Notes under the pieces: model-generated
Seen by the model: only the letters and a program-made list of their open reading frames with translations
Database searches by the model: none
What the model was told of the DNA's origin: nothing
Part shown: in pieces, positions 1-6,265 of the stretch
How positions within the stretch are numbered: the first letter of the stretch is position 1
Layout of the letters: the number at the start of each line of letters is the position of its first letter
Program-made: the position numbers and the translations under genes
Assembly: GCA_934215475.1 (NCBI GenBank)
Contig: CAKPZY010000056.1
Location: 1 to 10,552, forward strand
Direction: 5' to 3'
Length of the DNA: 10,552 nt
Source of the DNA: an uncultured Ligilactobacillus sp.
Lineage (GTDB): Bacteria; Bacillota; Bacilli; Lactobacillales; Lactobacillaceae

Positions 1-43
1 AAATTGGCTGCAGAAATCAAATATCGATTTCTGCAGCCAATTT
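1..43. terminator. Perfect 18-bp hairpin, probable bidirectional terminator
   Basis: AAATTGGCTGCAGAAATC (1-18) is exactly complementary to GATTTCTGCAGCCAATTT (26-43) around a 7-nt loop. On the plus strand the stem runs into TTTTCTATCT. On the minus strand it ends in AATTT at the window edge, so the U-tract there is not fully visible. It lies about 80 nt downstream of the stop of the 73-codon minus-strand gene and is the natural end of that transcript. A stem this long and perfect is also typical of small dispersed intergenic repeats. Confidence 0.7.
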
Positions 44-59
44 TCTATCTAAACACTAG

Positions 60-74
60 TTTTGTCCCAGCCCC
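60..74 (-). repeat. GGGGCTGGGACAAAA motif, possible dispersed intergenic element
   Basis: On the minus strand this 15-mer sits 16 nt upstream of the perfect hairpin at 1-43. From memory, CTGGGACAAAA-type sequences recur between genes in several Lactobacillales genomes. Only one copy is present in this window, so its repetitive nature is an inference. Confidence 0.3.
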
Positions 75-120
75 TATTATGTATGTTGCTGCACCTTGCT
101 TTTTTAATTTAGTTATCAAA

Positions 121-342
121 TCATTTTGTGATTTGTGACACTTCGATCACCAAGTCAACAAAATCTCTTTTAGGATGAAATTCATCATGAAGGATATACG
201 TTACTTCATCAACTCGCCAACGCAGCTGTCCTTCACCAAGCATTAAAAAATCTCCTGAATGAGGCACGAAAGGAAGCTCGGCCATGATTTTCCCCGAGCC
301 TTTAGTAATCGGTGCATCGGAATTTATTTGCGCACGAAACAT
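121..342 (-). CDS. Hypothetical small protein, 73 aa
   Basis: I do not recognise a named family. The ATG at 342 is supported by AAGGAG (351-356) with 8 nt spacing, so translation is likely. The protein has no signal peptide or membrane segment. Residues about 24-66 alternate hydrophobic and charged positions (PFVPHSGDFLML, then LRWRVDEVTYIL, then DFVDLVIEVSQI). This looks like a small beta-rich fold of the kind in short proteins that begin PRxGDxI and then have xVxxVxY. It is the last gene before the strong hairpin at 1-43 and follows mazF by about 100 nt, with a weak terminator between them, so it may not belong to the toxin-antitoxin transcript. No role can be assigned. Confidence 0.7.
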   Translation of the reverse strand: MFRAQINSDAPITKGSGKIMAELPFVPHSGDFLMLGEGQLRWRVDEVTYILHDEFHPKRDFVDLVIEVSQITK

Positions 343-397
343 TTATTAGGCTCCTTCTTCTTATATTATTGCCTGTTCATCAGTCTATGATGTTTTT

Positions 398-433
398 AAA
401 AAATAAAATCCGCCATAAGTATATGTCTGCCGG
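398..433 (-). terminator. Weak candidate terminator after mazF
   Basis: Minus strand: CCGGCA (433-428) can pair with TGGCGG (415-410) with one mismatch around a 12-nt loop, followed directly by ATTTTATTTTTT (409-398). The stem is short and imperfect, so read-through into the 73-codon gene is possible. Confidence 0.4.
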
Positions 434-444
434 CCTGGTAAGAA

Positions 445-819
445 TCAGTGGTGTTTTTTATGTACTGCAGATAGGCCGACACTAACTTTTAATGCTTGAT
501 CGACCTTATTCATATTATGTGTATTGAGACGCATGATCTTTTCGCGCAAACGCTGCTTATCTATCGTGCGGATCTGTTCTAATAAGACCACTGAATCCCT
601 TTCGAGTCCATTTTTGGATTTCTTTAAACCAACGTGCGTCGGCATTTTTGGCTTGGCTATCTTAGAAGTGATCGCCGCGATCACGACTGTTGGACTAAAT
701 TTATTACCAATATTATTCTGGATGATCAAAACAGGCCGCATACCGCCTTGCTCAGACCCAACGACAGGAGACAGGTCGGCATAATAAATATCTCCACGCG
801 TAATTTCTTTTTCTGACAT
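445..819 (-). CDS. mazF: MazF/PemK-family mRNA interferase toxin
   Basis: Type II toxin of 124 aa, slightly longer than B. subtilis EndoA/NdoA (116 aa). It matches that protein through nearly its whole length: [19 protein letters not shown] (residues 8-26), [17 protein letters not shown] (28-44), [28 protein letters not shown] and [10 protein letters not shown] near the C terminus. The residues equivalent to the catalytic Arg and Thr of the family are present (R28 and T51). EndoA-type MazF cleaves single-stranded RNA at a short sequence; the exact recognition site cannot be read from sequence. The ATG at 819 follows a G-rich ribosome site (AAAGGGGGG, around 825-833). It lies 32 nt downstream of the putative antitoxin stop, the usual antitoxin-first order. 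It appears intact and is expected to be held inactive by the gene at 852-1088. The short His/Lys tail (VHKKHH) is unusual but harmless. Confidence 0.95.
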   Translation of the reverse strand: MSEKEITRGDIYYADLSPVVGSEQGGMRPVLIIQNNIGNKFSPTVVIAAITSKIAKPKMPTHVGLKKSKNGLERDSVVLLEQIRTIDKQRLREKIMRLNTHNMNKVDQALKVSVGLSAVHKKHH

Positions 820-851
820 CTACTACCCCCCTTTTTTATATTACTGGACGG

Positions 852-1088
852 CTAAAATTCATGCCAGTCCTCATCACAAGACAAAAAGTCATGACAAATT
901 TCTTGATTAAGCTTACCCATCTCACAATAACCAACCATTAATGAATAAATTTCAGTTCTCTTTTCCAAAACATATTGCATAGTTGCTTGATCGTTTTTTA
1001 ATTCCTGTGGTGAAATAGAAAAATAATCGCAGCAAAGCTGCAATTCTTGCTGGCTCAAATGGCCCTTTTTTTCTCTTTGTTCTTTCAT
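852..1088 (-). CDS. mazE: Divergent MazE/EndoAI-like (PemI) antitoxin
   Basis: This 78-aa protein lies between alr and mazF, exactly where Firmicutes carry the MazF antitoxin. Its C-terminal half has YVLEKRT (39-45) and GYCEMGKLNQEI (53-64). These match the toxin-binding tail of B. subtilis EndoAI as I recall it (YVSERT, then GYMEMAKINLNI). The N-terminal half should be a ribbon-helix-helix DNA-binding domain but is strongly diverged; only the spacing and an SxxEL in the second helix (26-30) recall it. I chose the ATG at 1088 because GGTGAG lies at 1096-1101 with 7 nt spacing. An in-frame GTG at 1109 (85 aa) has no usable ribosome site. The expected role is to bind and neutralise MazF and to repress its own promoter. 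The family call rests on position plus the C-terminal motif. Confidence 0.72.
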   Translation of the reverse strand: MKEQREKKGHLSQQELQLCCDYFSISPQELKNDQATMQYVLEKRTEIYSLMVGYCEMGKLNQEICHDFLSCDEDWHEF

Positions 1089-1117
1089 ACTGTAACTCAC
1101 CACTCCCACTCCCCATC

Positions 1118-1171
1118 AAGTGTCTTAAATGGTACCACTTATACTCTAGAAATTAAACTATCTTGATTATA
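1118..1171 (-). promoter_or_regulatory. Possible antitoxin-toxin promoter and operator
   Basis: The alr-antitoxin gap holds a consensus -10 TATAAT (1166-1171) with only a poor -35. Downstream lies the dyad TGGTACCA (1130-1137), nested inside AAGTG/CACTT arms (1118-1122 and 1136-1140). A dyad just upstream of the antitoxin start fits autoregulation. The alternative is simple read-through from alr. Confidence 0.3.
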
Positions 1172-1175
1172 ATTT

Positions 1176-2303
1176 TCATCTATTATTCCAAACATATATC
1201 CTCTGGACTCTTTCTGTTAAGGCAGTAATAACTTCATAATGGATCGTTTGTGCGTAATCTGCGACTTGTTGTGCCGTGATCGTCTTGCCACCATTGTCAC
1301 CTATCAGGGTCACTTTGGTCTGCAAATCAAATTTATGCGGCAGTCTAACCATAAATTGATCCATGCACACTCTGCCAACTATCTCACAGTAATTACCGTT
1401 GATCAAAACAGAGAACCCTTGCATTTTACGCGCCCACCCGTCTGCATATCCGATAGGCACGGTTCCGATCCACTCAGCGCTTTCAGCAGTATAAGTATGA
1501 CCATAACCAACAGAATCTCCAGGTTTGATCTGTCTAACGGCAACCAACTCACTTACTAATTGCAAGGCAGGTTTAAGTTCCACAGGATCAGCCAATTCAT
1601 GTCCAGAAGGATTGAGTCCGTACATTCCTATACCATAGCGGACCATATTTCCCTGGTAGCGCTGATGCCAAATTGCAGCAGCCGTATTCGCAAAATGCAC
1701 GTAGCGTGGCTTGTTATCCACTACCGCCAACATTTTATCTAAAGACTGGATCTGTTTTACATAGTATTCCTGATTTGAAGAATCAGCGCTGGCAAAATGA
1801 GTAAATATTCCTTCGAATATAAATGCATCCGAATATTGCTCCAGTAATTTAATAACTGCCTTTAATTCAGTCGGTGTCCTAAAACCGATGCGACCCATAC
1901 CCGTATCCAACGCTAAATGAACACGAAGTTTGAGACCTGCTTGTTTCAGCAACGGCCTAGCATCTTGCAAAAACTTTTCATCACCGACTGCGACGGCCAG
2001 ATCATAGCGAGCCATTACAGGTGCCTCCAGTGCATCATTCAAGCCCAAGATCAAGACAGGTTCCAAAAAACCTGCGGCTCTTAAAGCAAGGCCCTCGTCG
2101 ATCAGTGCGACACAAAATCCTGCCGCTCCGGCCTTTTTGGCTGCAGAGGCTACAGGAATCAACCCATGACCATACGCATTAGCTTTGACTACCGCAAATA
2201 AATCTTGTGAATCATGTAAGCGAGATATTTCCTTTTTTACATTATAATAAATAGCCCCCAAGTCGATCACTGCCTTGGTTCCTCGGTGTCTCCCAACGAC
2301 CAT
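1176..2303 (-). CDS. alr: Alanine racemase
   Basis: PLP-dependent fold-III racemase that makes D-alanine for peptidoglycan (and D-alanylated teichoic acid) in the cytoplasm. With the ATG at 2303 it has 375 aa, the usual length. The PLP lysine is K40 in VVKANAYGHG (38-47). The second catalytic residue should be the Tyr in SVGYGHTYTA (264-273), probably Y267. Other family signatures are ALDTGMGRIGF (131-141), VRYGIGMYGLNPSG (221-234), VPIGYADGW (282-290) and VCMDQFMVRL (312-321). The ATG is preferred over the in-frame GTG at 2315, because that GTG lies inside the ribosome site AAAGGTGG; the spacing from that site to the ATG is 8 nt. It starts 15 nt after the acpS stop, so the two genes are co-transcribed. 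It supplies the substrate for Ddl and hence for MurF, encoded nearby. Confidence 0.97.
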   Translation of the reverse strand: MVVGRHRGTKAVIDLGAIYYNVKKEISRLHDSQDLFAVVKANAYGHGLIPVASAAKKAGAAGFCVALIDEGLALRAAGFLEPVLILGLNDALEAPVMARYDLAVAVGDEKFLQDARPLLKQAGLKLRVHLALDTGMGRIGFRTPTELKAVIKLLEQYSDAFIFEGIFTHFASADSSNQEYYVKQIQSLDKMLAVVDNKPRYVHFANTAAAIWHQRYQGNMVRYGIGMYGLNPSGHELADPVELKPALQLVSELVAVRQIKPGDSVGYGHTYTAESAEWIGTVPIGYADGWARKMQGFSVLINGNYCEIVGRVCMDQFMVRLPHKFDLQTKVTLIGDNGGKTITAQQVADYAQTIHYEVITALTERVQRIYVWNNR

Positions 2304-2318
2304 AATTCCAACCACCTT

Positions 2319-2678
2319 TTAATGTTCTATAATGACTTCAGTCAATACTAGCTGCGCTGTATGTGAAATAGAAACGGAAACGCGTACATCAGTCCCTAAC
2401 GGGTGGGTACTTATTTGCGGGCGGCCTGAGTCTTCCGGCAAGATCTCAATATCTTGGAAAGACAACTGGGATCCGATCCCAGTTCCATACGCCTTACTAT
2501 AAGATTCTTTAGCAGAAAACCTACCACCCAAAAATTCAACTTTCCTCCTTGCACCTAGCGAGTCATACACTTGCCTTTCCTTGTCAGTCAAAACTCGTGC
2601 AGCGAAAAGCTTGCTCGTAGTCATTGCTTTTTCGATCCGTGAAAGATCGGTAATATCCACACCTAACCCAATTATCAA
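2319..2678 (-). CDS. acpS: Holo-[acyl-carrier-protein] synthase
   Basis: AcpS transfers 4'-phosphopantetheine from CoA to the serine of apo-ACP, activating it for fatty acid synthesis. The protein has 119 aa, the normal length, and all signatures: GLGVDI at the N terminus with metal ligand D8, GGRFSAKES (51-59) with E58, SKAYGTGIG (61-69), and VSISHT near the C terminus. The start is a TTG at 2678, supported by GGAGG (2685-2689) with 6 nt spacing and by the family N terminus beginning two residues before GLGVDI. It heads a unit with alr, a pairing common in Firmicutes. A candidate promoter lies just upstream and the helicase terminator isolates it from cshA. Confidence 0.96.
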   Translation of the reverse strand: MIIGLGVDITDLSRIEKAMTTSKLFAARVLTDKERQVYDSLGARRKVEFLGGRFSAKESYSKAYGTGIGSQLSFQDIEILPEDSGRPQISTHPLGTDVRVSVSISHTAQLVLTEVIIEH

Positions 2679-2711
2679 GGTCGGCCTCCATTCTAAGCAT
2701 AGATTTACTTT

Positions 2712-2740
2712 ATTTTATCAAAATTTTTATGGAATGTTTA
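2712..2740 (-). promoter_or_regulatory. Candidate promoter for acpS-alr
   Basis: Minus strand: -35 TAAACA (2735-2740), 17-nt spacer, -10 TAAAAT (2712-2717). It lies between the cshA terminator and the acpS ribosome site and would give a leader of roughly 25-30 nt. The -35 is weak (4 of 6). Confidence 0.45.
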
Positions 2741-2753
2741 GTTACTTTTCATA

Positions 2754-2793
2754 AAAAACAAAAAAGCCATAAACAATTGTTTACAACTTTTTT
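2754..2793 (-). terminator. Rho-independent terminator of cshA, strand-specific
   Basis: In minus-strand RNA, AAAAAAG (2793-2787) pairs with CUUUUUU (2766-2760). The stem continues through three G-U wobbles to GUAAAC/GUUUAU around an AAUU loop, giving 15 pairs followed by a further U-run (2759-2754). On the plus strand the wobble positions become A-C mismatches, so it should work mainly for cshA. A second, weaker hairpin with a 1-nt bulge (2831-2851) lies between it and the cshA stop. Confidence 0.75.
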
Positions 2794-2861
2794 AAATAGT
2801 TATCTAGTGAATGATCCACATTCATACAGATTTGTTTTATCAAACAATCAATTATGAACGT

Positions 2862-4364
2862 TTACTTTTTTCTAATTGTATATTTACGCTTAGAGGACCG
2901 GTTCCGATCATATTTCGCACGAGCACGATCTTTATGATTATAATTAGAACCGCCCTTTCTACCACTGTAGCCGCCGCGGTGTTCATTGTACTTGCCACGT
3001 CGCTTGTGATGGTAGCCATTCTGCGAATGCTTACCTCTCTTATGCGGTAAGGGACGTTCGGGCGTAATTTTTACAGGGACGTTTTGTGCGTCGTCTTTAG
3101 TAAGCTCACTTAATAAGGCTGCTGCGATCTGCTTAGCATCATATTTCTTTAATAATTCTTCTGCTTGATCTTCATACCTGGCTGTTTCAGGATCATCGAT
3201 CAATTCCTTAACATCGTCAAAAGCTGACGAAACTTGGCCAATGAAAGCTTCCTGTTCTGTCGGCGGTTTTAAAGGTGACATCCGTTTTTTAGTTAAGTGT
3301 TCGATCACACGCAAGTAGTCCATCTCGTTTGGTGTGACGAAGGTTACAGAAACGCCATGGTGCCCGGCACGACCTGTCCGGCCAATACGATGGACGTAAC
3401 TTTCCGGATCTTGCGGAATGTCATAATTATAAACATGTGTGACACCAGAAATATCTAACCCACGTGCAGCGACATCAGTAGCTACAAGGATATCTAATTT
3501 ACCAGCTTTAAACCTGTTCATTATCGTCATACGCCGCTGCTGGGTAAGATCACCATGAATACCAGCTGCGTTGTAACCACGAGCCTCTAACCCCTTAGAT
3601 AATTCATCTACGCGACGTTTGGTCCTACAAAAAATAATCGTCAAATCAGGTGCTTGGACATCGATCACCCTGGTCATCGTGTCAAATTTTTCCGATTCAC
3701 GTGCCTTTACGTAAAATTGATCGACCAAATCGGTGGTAAGCTGCTTAGCCTTGATCTTAACAACACTTGGTTCATGCATGAATTTTTCGCCAATTTTTAA
3801 AATCTGATTGGGGATAGTAGCTGAAAACAGTAATGTTTGTCTTTGGGCTGGGACTGAAGAAATAATTGATTCAATATCTTCCAAAAATCCCATATCAAGC
3901 ATCTCATCAGCTTCGTCTAAGACAAGTGTTTCAACATGGCTCAAATCAACTGTTTTGCGACGAATATGATCCAGCAAACGTCCCGGTGTCCCAACTAAGA
4001 TCTGCGGTGGATTCTTCAAATTTTTAATCTGACGTCTAATATCAGCACCGCCATAGACAACCTGGACCTTACCGCGTTTATCCTTACTCAAACGGAATAA
4101 TTCTTCTTGAGTTTGTATTGCTAACTCACGGGTCGGGGAAATAACTACTGCCTGGATCTGACGCTTCGTTTGATCCGTTCGCTGAATAATCGGCAAACCA
4201 AAAGCAGCGGTCTTCCCTGTCCCAGTCTGTGCCTGACCTATGACATCTTTTCCGGCTAAAACGAGCGGGATAGTCTGCTCCTGAATTGGAGTAGCTTCCT
4301 CAAACCCACTGCGTTTTATAGCTTTCAAAATATCGGCATCCAGACCTAATTCACTAAATTTCAA
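2862..4364 (-). CDS. cshA: DEAD-box RNA helicase, CshA type
   Basis: ATP-dependent RNA helicase of 500 aa. CshA proteins remodel RNA in mRNA decay, ribosome assembly and cold adaptation. Motifs in order: Q motif GFEEATPIQ (20-28), motif I AQTGTGKT (45-52), PTRELA (77-82), TPGR (126-129), DEAD (150-153), SAT (181-183), IIFCRT (243-248), HGDLTQQRR (270-278), ATDVAARGLD (295-304) and HRIGRTGRAG (325-334). The last 65 or so residues form a basic tail rich in Gly, Arg, Lys, Tyr and His, typical of CshA RNA-binding ends. The start is a TTG at 4364 with AGGAGG (4374-4379) at 9 nt. This TTG overlaps the stop of a short leader ORF, so translation is probably coupled. The position between murF and acpS is conserved in lactobacilli as I know them. 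All catalytic motifs are intact. Confidence 0.97.
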   Translation of the reverse strand: MKFSELGLDADILKAIKRSGFEEATPIQEQTIPLVLAGKDVIGQAQTGTGKTAAFGLPIIQRTDQTKRQIQAVVISPTRELAIQTQEELFRLSKDKRGKVQVVYGGADIRRQIKNLKNPPQILVGTPGRLLDHIRRKTVDLSHVETLVLDEADEMLDMGFLEDIESIISSVPAQRQTLLFSATIPNQILKIGEKFMHEPSVVKIKAKQLTTDLVDQFYVKARESEKFDTMTRVIDVQAPDLTIIFCRTKRRVDELSKGLEARGYNAAGIHGDLTQQRRMTIMNRFKAGKLDILVATDVAARGLDISGVTHVYNYDIPQDPESYVHRIGRTGRAGHHGVSVTFVTPNEMDYLRVIEHLTKKRMSPLKPPTEQEAFIGQVSSAFDDVKELIDDPETARYEDQAEELLKKYDAKQIAAALLSELTKDDAQNVPVKITPERPLPHKRGKHSQNGYHHKRRGKYNEHRGGYSGRKGGSNYNHKDRARAKYDRNRSSKRKYTIRKK

Positions 4365-4399
4365 ATACTTTCTCCTCCTAAACTGCCTGTGGCAGTCAT
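4361..4399 (-). CDS. 12-codon leader peptide overlapping the cshA start
   Basis: An ATG at 4399 opens a reading frame encoding MTATGSLGGESI and ends in TGA at 4361-4363. It has a perfect ribosome site, AAGGAGG (4410-4416), 10 nt upstream. Its stop shares the bases TTGA with the TTG start of cshA, the classic arrangement for termination-reinitiation coupling. The ORF spans the small hairpin ACTGCC/GGCAGT (4382-4396) and the cshA ribosome site itself. Ribosomes on the leader would melt both. The peptide sequence shows no run of a single regulatory amino acid. Translation is inferred from the ribosome site and the overlap, and conservation could not be checked. Confidence 0.55.
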   Translation of the reverse strand: MTATGSLGGESI

Positions 4400-4520
4400 T
4401 CTTAACTTGCCTCCTTGGACAAGCTTTACTTCACAACACAGTTAGTCGGAGTCGCCCTTTTTCTGCCTTGTAAAGTCCTTAAAAAACATATCATTAAAGA
4501 TTATCACTTTTTATTCTACA
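4380..4520 (-). promoter_or_regulatory. Structured 5' leader of cshA
   Basis: The murF-cshA gap can fold in minus-strand RNA. CUUUACAA (4475-4468) pairs with UUGUGAAG (4436-4429). AGCUUGUC pairs with GGCAAGUU around a loop holding most of the leader-ORF ribosome site (about 4405-4424). ACUGCC pairs with GGCAGU (4382-4396) just before the cshA ribosome site. A possible promoter near the murF stop has TTGATT as -35 (around 4521-4526) and a GATAAT-like -10, but the spacing is poor. I see no U-rich terminator after murF, so murF read-through is also possible. Confidence 0.4.
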
Positions 4521-4522
4521 AA

Positions 4523-5896
4523 TCAAGCATTGATCAACTGATCCACTACTTTTTCTAATTGAATCACATGGCTGCCTTTGAGCATTACTAAATCATCTGC
4601 CCCTAAGTGATTATCAAGATCTGCATATAGGCGGTCTTTTTCACCGATGCTGTATAGATGGATATCACCAGCTGCTAATTTACCCTGGAGTTTTTCTGCT
4701 AAATATGCCACGTCTTTGCCACATAAATAGACACTATCGATTTTGGCAGGATCGATCACGTCAGCTAATGAAGCGTGCATTTCTGCCGACTTTTCTCCTA
4801 ATTCAAGCATATCCCCTATTACCAAGATCCGCTTGCCTTTTGTTTGGACCGCACTAAAAGCCTCGATCACTTTTTTAGCAGCCGTTGGATTGGAATTATA
4901 AACGTCACTTAGTATTTTTTCACCTTTTTTACCGGTGAGCCACTGAGTCCTGTTTTTTGTGGCTGCAAACCCACGCAGCGCAGTGTTCATGCTGTCAGGA
5001 GCAACTTGGAATAAATGGCCAACACTAATAGCAGCCAGAGCATTGTCGACATTATATTTGCCTAGCATAGGAATTGAAAACTGGATATCTGGAAAAGCCT
5101 TAACTTTAAAATTAGTTGAACTTGCATGACTTTTTATCTGGATGGCAGAAAAATCATTATCTGCGTTGTTTCCAAATGTCAACTGCTGTACCGTGCTTTC
5201 CTTAGCGCGCTCGGCCAATAATGGTTCATCGCCATTGTAAATAAGATAGCCGTCTTCTTTCAAGCCATGTGTAATCTCCATTTTGGCGTCAGCTATTTTA
5301 TCCCTGGTACCAAAAAATTGAATATGCGCTTCACCGATCATTGTGATCACCGCAACATCCGGTTCAACCAACTTGCTTAAATGTTCCAGTTGACCGAAAC
5401 GATCCATTCCTAACTCAACTACTAAAACCTCCGTATTAGGCTCCATTGACAAACAGGTGATAGGAACGCCGATCTCATTATTATAGCTCTCCTGAGTTTT
5501 TTTAACATGAAGCCTGGTGCTCAAGATAGCCGCCACCATATCCTTCGTAGTAGTCTTGCCATTGCTGCCGGTCACTGCAACTACCCGCGGATTTATTTTT
5601 TGCAAATAATAATGTCCAAGTGATTGTAAAGCCACTAAAGAATCATCGACGATAAGCGCCGGAAGAACTTCCGGCTTTGCCGGGTGATCAGACTGCCATA
5701 AAGTTGCCACCGCCCCATTCTTTCGCGCAGCCTCCACATAATCATGGCCATCATGCTCAGCTACAAGAGGGACAAACAATGCCCCTGCTGTTATCGTGCG
5801 CGAATCGAAGCTGACACTTGTTACAGTAATATCATTCCACTCATCTTTTACTTCGATATCTAATGCCTGTGCAATTTCAGATAATTGCATTTTCAT
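4523..5896 (-). CDS. murF: UDP-N-acetylmuramoyl-tripeptide--D-alanyl-D-alanine ligase
   Basis: Cytoplasmic Mur ligase that adds D-Ala-D-Ala to the UDP-MurNAc-tripeptide, the last soluble step of peptidoglycan precursor synthesis. With the ATG at 5896 it has 457 aa, the usual length. The N-terminal UDP-binding domain includes VSFDSRTITAGALFVPL (28-44). The central ATPase domain has the P-loop GSNGKTTTKDM (110-120), ESYNNEIGVP (136-145) and ELGMDRFGQ (161-169). It also carries a likely carbamoylated lysine in IADAK (201-205). The C-terminal domain carries NVDNALAA, SDVYNSNPTA, GDMLELG and MLKGSHVIQLE. The ATG is chosen over an upstream in-frame TTG at 5917 because AAGGGAAG (5907-5914) lies 10 nt before it and the TTG lacks a ribosome site. 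It has its own promoter and a foldable leader. Functionally it uses the D-alanine made by alr. Confidence 0.96.
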   Translation of the reverse strand: MKMQLSEIAQALDIEVKDEWNDITVTSVSFDSRTITAGALFVPLVAEHDGHDYVEAARKNGAVATLWQSDHPAKPEVLPALIVDDSLVALQSLGHYYLQKINPRVVAVTGSNGKTTTKDMVAAILSTRLHVKKTQESYNNEIGVPITCLSMEPNTEVLVVELGMDRFGQLEHLSKLVEPDVAVITMIGEAHIQFFGTRDKIADAKMEITHGLKEDGYLIYNGDEPLLAERAKESTVQQLTFGNNADNDFSAIQIKSHASSTNFKVKAFPDIQFSIPMLGKYNVDNALAAISVGHLFQVAPDSMNTALRGFAATKNRTQWLTGKKGEKILSDVYNSNPTAAKKVIEAFSAVQTKGKRILVIGDMLELGEKSAEMHASLADVIDPAKIDSVYLCGKDVAYLAEKLQGKLAAGDIHLYSIGEKDRLYADLDNHLGADDLVMLKGSHVIQLEKVVDQLINA

Positions 5897-5920
5897 AATG
5901 TATTTTCTTCCCTTCAAACA

Positions 5921-5950
5921 GTCGTGTTCATGTCCTTAATTTGACACGAC
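5921..5950 (-). promoter_or_regulatory. Hairpin in the murF 5' leader
   Basis: GTCGTGT (5921-5927) and ACACGAC (5944-5950) form a perfect 7-bp inverted repeat with a 16-nt loop. It lies between the predicted transcription start (about 5960) and the murF ribosome site (5907-5914). It may influence mRNA stability or translation, or be a protein-binding dyad. No U-tract follows, so it is not a terminator. Confidence 0.4.
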
Positions 5951-5966
5951 AATTTCACCATTCGCA

Positions 5967-5995
5967 ATTGTATCATATATTTCGACGCTTATGAA
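5967..5995 (-). promoter_or_regulatory. murF promoter
   Basis: Minus strand: -35 TTCATA (5990-5995), 17-nt spacer, and -10 TACAAT (5967-5972) preceded by an extended TGA. It predicts a start near 5960 and a leader of about 64 nt. Confidence 0.6.
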
Positions 5996-6057
5996 ATCGA
6001 TGATTGACCCTAACTGTTAACCTGATGGAATAAGCAAATTAAAATGTTAACTGTACT

Positions 6058-6096
6058 AAAGAAAAAGCCTGAGTAAAAAATGACTTTTACCCAGGC
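6058..6096 (-). terminator. Strong terminator of the RNA upstream of murF
   Basis: Minus-strand RNA: GCCUGGGUAAA (6096-6086) pairs with UUUACUCAGGC (6077-6067) through 11 pairs with one G-U, and UUUUUCUUU (6066-6058) follows. On the plus strand the wobble becomes an A-C mismatch and no U-tract follows, so it acts on minus-strand transcripts. Confidence 0.85.
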
Positions 6097-6262
6097 ATAC
6101 AAACGGTGCTTATAAAAATAAACAGAGCCTCAGCACTCCACAATGCTTTAACTCAGACACACTGCAATCCGGCAGTATTTCGTGCCCCGTATCGATCAAA
6201 CCGCTAGGCGCTAGTGCGCAACAATAATTAAATTGTCCGGTATCCTCGACTCATCGCATACC
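6058..6262 (-). ncRNA. Candidate structured small RNA or attenuated leader, about 200 nt
   Basis: A sigma-A promoter (6266-6294) and a strong terminator (6058-6096) enclose about 160 nt with no credible ORF. The RNA would begin close to GGTAT (6262-6258), which pairs with ATACC (6243-6239) to form a 5' stem with an inner CGA/TCG helix. Further local hairpins are GCGC/GCGC with an ACTA loop (about 6207-6218), ACTGC/GCAGT (about 6160-6175) and AGCA/TGCT (about 6131-6146). GUCUGAGUUAAA (6158-6147) can pair with the 3' arm of the terminator, as an antiterminator would. I do not recognise a known family. T-box, SRP, tmRNA and RNase P signatures are absent; 6S RNA cannot be excluded by eye. It could be a free sRNA or a cis-acting leader that lets transcription reach murF under some condition. 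Confidence 0.55.
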
Positions 6263-6265
6263 ACT

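Noticed and set aside
524..816. Plus-strand frames antisense to mazF
   Set aside because: mazF is unmistakable on the other strand, and these frames lack ribosome sites and family features.
1107..1109. GTG start giving an 85-residue antitoxin
   Set aside because: The only G-rich stretch is directly adjacent to the GTG. The ATG at 1088 has a correctly spaced GGTGAG.
5915..5932. Five-codon ORF (MNTTV) in the murF leader
   Set aside because: Its AAGGA site is only 1 nt from the ATG, too close to be used, so it is probably chance.
6058..6262. T-box riboswitch controlling murF
   Set aside because: No GGGTGGNACCGCG-type antiterminator box and no recognisable stem I motifs. Only a generic terminator and alternative pairing are present.
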